Below are positions 33,582 to 34,252 of a DNA stretch of 34,252 nt, one piece after another; the first letter of the stretch is position 1; each line of letters begins with the position of its first letter. The DNA lies in contig JAHDCV010000042.1 in the NCBI GenBank assembly GCA_020629695.1, forward strand, positions 1-34,252. The letters run 5' to 3'. The position numbers and the translations under genes are program-made. The notes beneath the pieces were generated by a model. It was not told the DNA's origin and searched no databases. It saw nothing but the letters and a program-made list of their open reading frames with translations. The stretch is from Acidimicrobiales bacterium. GTDB lineage: Bacteria > Actinomycetota > Acidimicrobiia > Acidimicrobiales > SZUA-35.

Positions 33582-34252
33582 GCGTCGTCGCCGTCGGCCG
33601 GCGGCTCGGGGCGTTCCGGGCGTTCGGCATCGTCGCCCTCGCGACGTTCCGGCCGCTCGGGCCGTTCGGCTGCGTCCTCTCCTTCGCCACCTGGTTGTTC
33701 GGGGCGTTCGGCGTCGTCGCCTCCGGCACCGGCGCCCTCGAGGAGGACCTCACCGGAGAAGCAGCCGAGCACGTACGGGAACGCCTCGGTGGTGTAGTAG
33801 GCGTAGTCGCCGTTCTCGTCGAAACGGCCGTTGCACTCGTCGAGGTCGCCCGAACCCTCCACATAGGTGTGGGCGGCCCAGGTGTCGGTCGCGAACAGCG
33901 ACTCGTCGGTGAGCTGCCACGACGAGGTGAACTGGTCGATGCCGGTGTAGCTCGGATAGCCGTCGAAGGCGTAGCCCGCGAGCTGCGGCGCCTCGGCCAC
34001 CTGATCGGGGGTGAAGAAGCAGTCGGTTTCGGCGCTCGCCAGGATCTTGTGGGCGTGGAACCCCGACGGGCCGTTGTGACTCCCGCACGCCGAGATGATG
34101 CCCGGGAGGGAGTCGACGTCACCGCCGGTTCCTTCGGTCGGTCCGAAGATCGGGATGCCGTTGAGGGTCACGCCGATCGATCCGATGTAGGGCACGTCGG
34201 TGGTCGCGTCCGCCATGACCGGGGTCGCGGGAATCGTGTAGGTGGCCTCGCC
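33578..34252 (-). CDS. YHYH-domain protein, 5' end beyond window
   Basis: The frame is open to the right edge, so the N terminus (probably a signal peptide) is missing; 224 residues are visible. The opening GEATYTIPATP and IGSIGVTLNGIPIFGPTEGT, then GFHAHKI and AGYAFDGYPSYTGID, follow the YHYH domain order, although the name motif itself is altered to FHAHK. The last 45 residues are a low-complexity acidic tail of ERPERPE repeats. YHYH proteins are mostly extracellular and unassigned. An in-frame ATG at 34214-34216 lies inside the domain and is not the likely start. It forms an overlapping pair with the DUF305 gene. Confidence 0.88.
   Translation of the reverse strand, partial: GEATYTIPATPVMADATTDVPYIGSIGVTLNGIPIFGPTEGTGGDVDSLPGIISACGSHNGPSGFHAHKILASAETDCFFTPDQVAEAPQLAGYAFDGYPSYTGIDQFTSSWQLTDESLFATDTWAAHTYVEGSGDLDECNGRFDENGDYAYYTTEAFPYVLGCFSGEVLLEGAGAGGDDAERPEQPGGEGEDAAERPERPERREGDDAERPERPEPPADGDDA
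33584..33718 (-). repeat. Acidic ERPERPE-type low-complexity repeat in the YHYH protein
   Basis: The 3' end of the YHYH gene encodes repeated DDAERPE, AERPERPE and DDAERPERPEPP units. At DNA level CGTTCCGGGCG/CGTTCGGC-like words recur on the plus strand. Length is likely variable between strains. Confidence 0.7.

Overview
The window is gene-dense, high-GC bacterial chromosome and reads as an actinomycete-type genome. The gene order tlyA–nadK–recN … pyrG–Nudix … scpA–scpB–rluB … cmk … der follows the block I know from Mycobacterium tuberculosis (about Rv1694–Rv1713). Many genes also have a TAnnnT-type -10 hexamer 6-9 nt before the start codon, the actinobacterial leaderless arrangement. Protein styles (short acidic or Thr/Asp-rich exported proteins, livKHMGF, DUF512–der) suggest a deep actinobacterial lineage such as Acidimicrobiia; that placement is inference. 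I see no rRNA, tRNA, CRISPR, transposase, integrase or phage gene.

Layout: (1) 1-4486, + strand: end of a Lys/Ala-tailed protein, two strong hairpins, tlyA–nadK (ATGA overlap), recN and a histidine phosphatase. (2) 4534-6434, - strand: a two-gene unit of a beta-lactamase-like serine hydrolase and an AcpH/DUF479-like protein. (3) 6643-9388, + strand: pyrG–Nudix–HD protein, linked by GTGA overlaps. (4) 9557-15201: a branched-chain amino-acid (Liv) ABC importer, with the binding-protein gene on + and the permease/ATPase operon livHMGF on -, converging on a strong terminator and a 336-bp gene-free stretch. LivH has an extra signal peptide and an Ig/carboxypeptidase-regulatory-like domain. (5) trpS (-) and scpA–scpB–rluB–aroH–tyrA–cmk–plsC–lipoprotein (+) diverge from about 16.3 kb: chromosome condensation, rRNA pseudouridylation, aromatic amino acids, CMP kinase and phospholipid synthesis. 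(6) 21.9-25.5 kb: ispH (-), a small membrane-anchored exported protein (-), DUF2461, an exported metallo-beta-lactamase-fold lipoprotein and a lone cyclic-nucleotide-binding domain. (7) 25.5-29.7 kb: DUF512–der, a membrane SpoIIE-type phosphatase and a zinc-ribbon membrane peptide. (8) 29.7-34.25 kb, accessory-looking: alkC-like DNA glycosylase, two SAM methyltransferases, an XRE–cupin regulator with a clear operator, and a DUF305–YHYH exported pair cut by the right edge.

Most of the window is housekeeping. The signals most worth a second look are the LivH fusion, the XRE–cupin operator in a divergent promoter, the density of apparently leaderless promoters (including one that reuses the upstream gene's stop codon), and the hairpin-rich gap between the two halves of the Liv system. 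I found no convincing evidence for a wholly new defence or mobile system.
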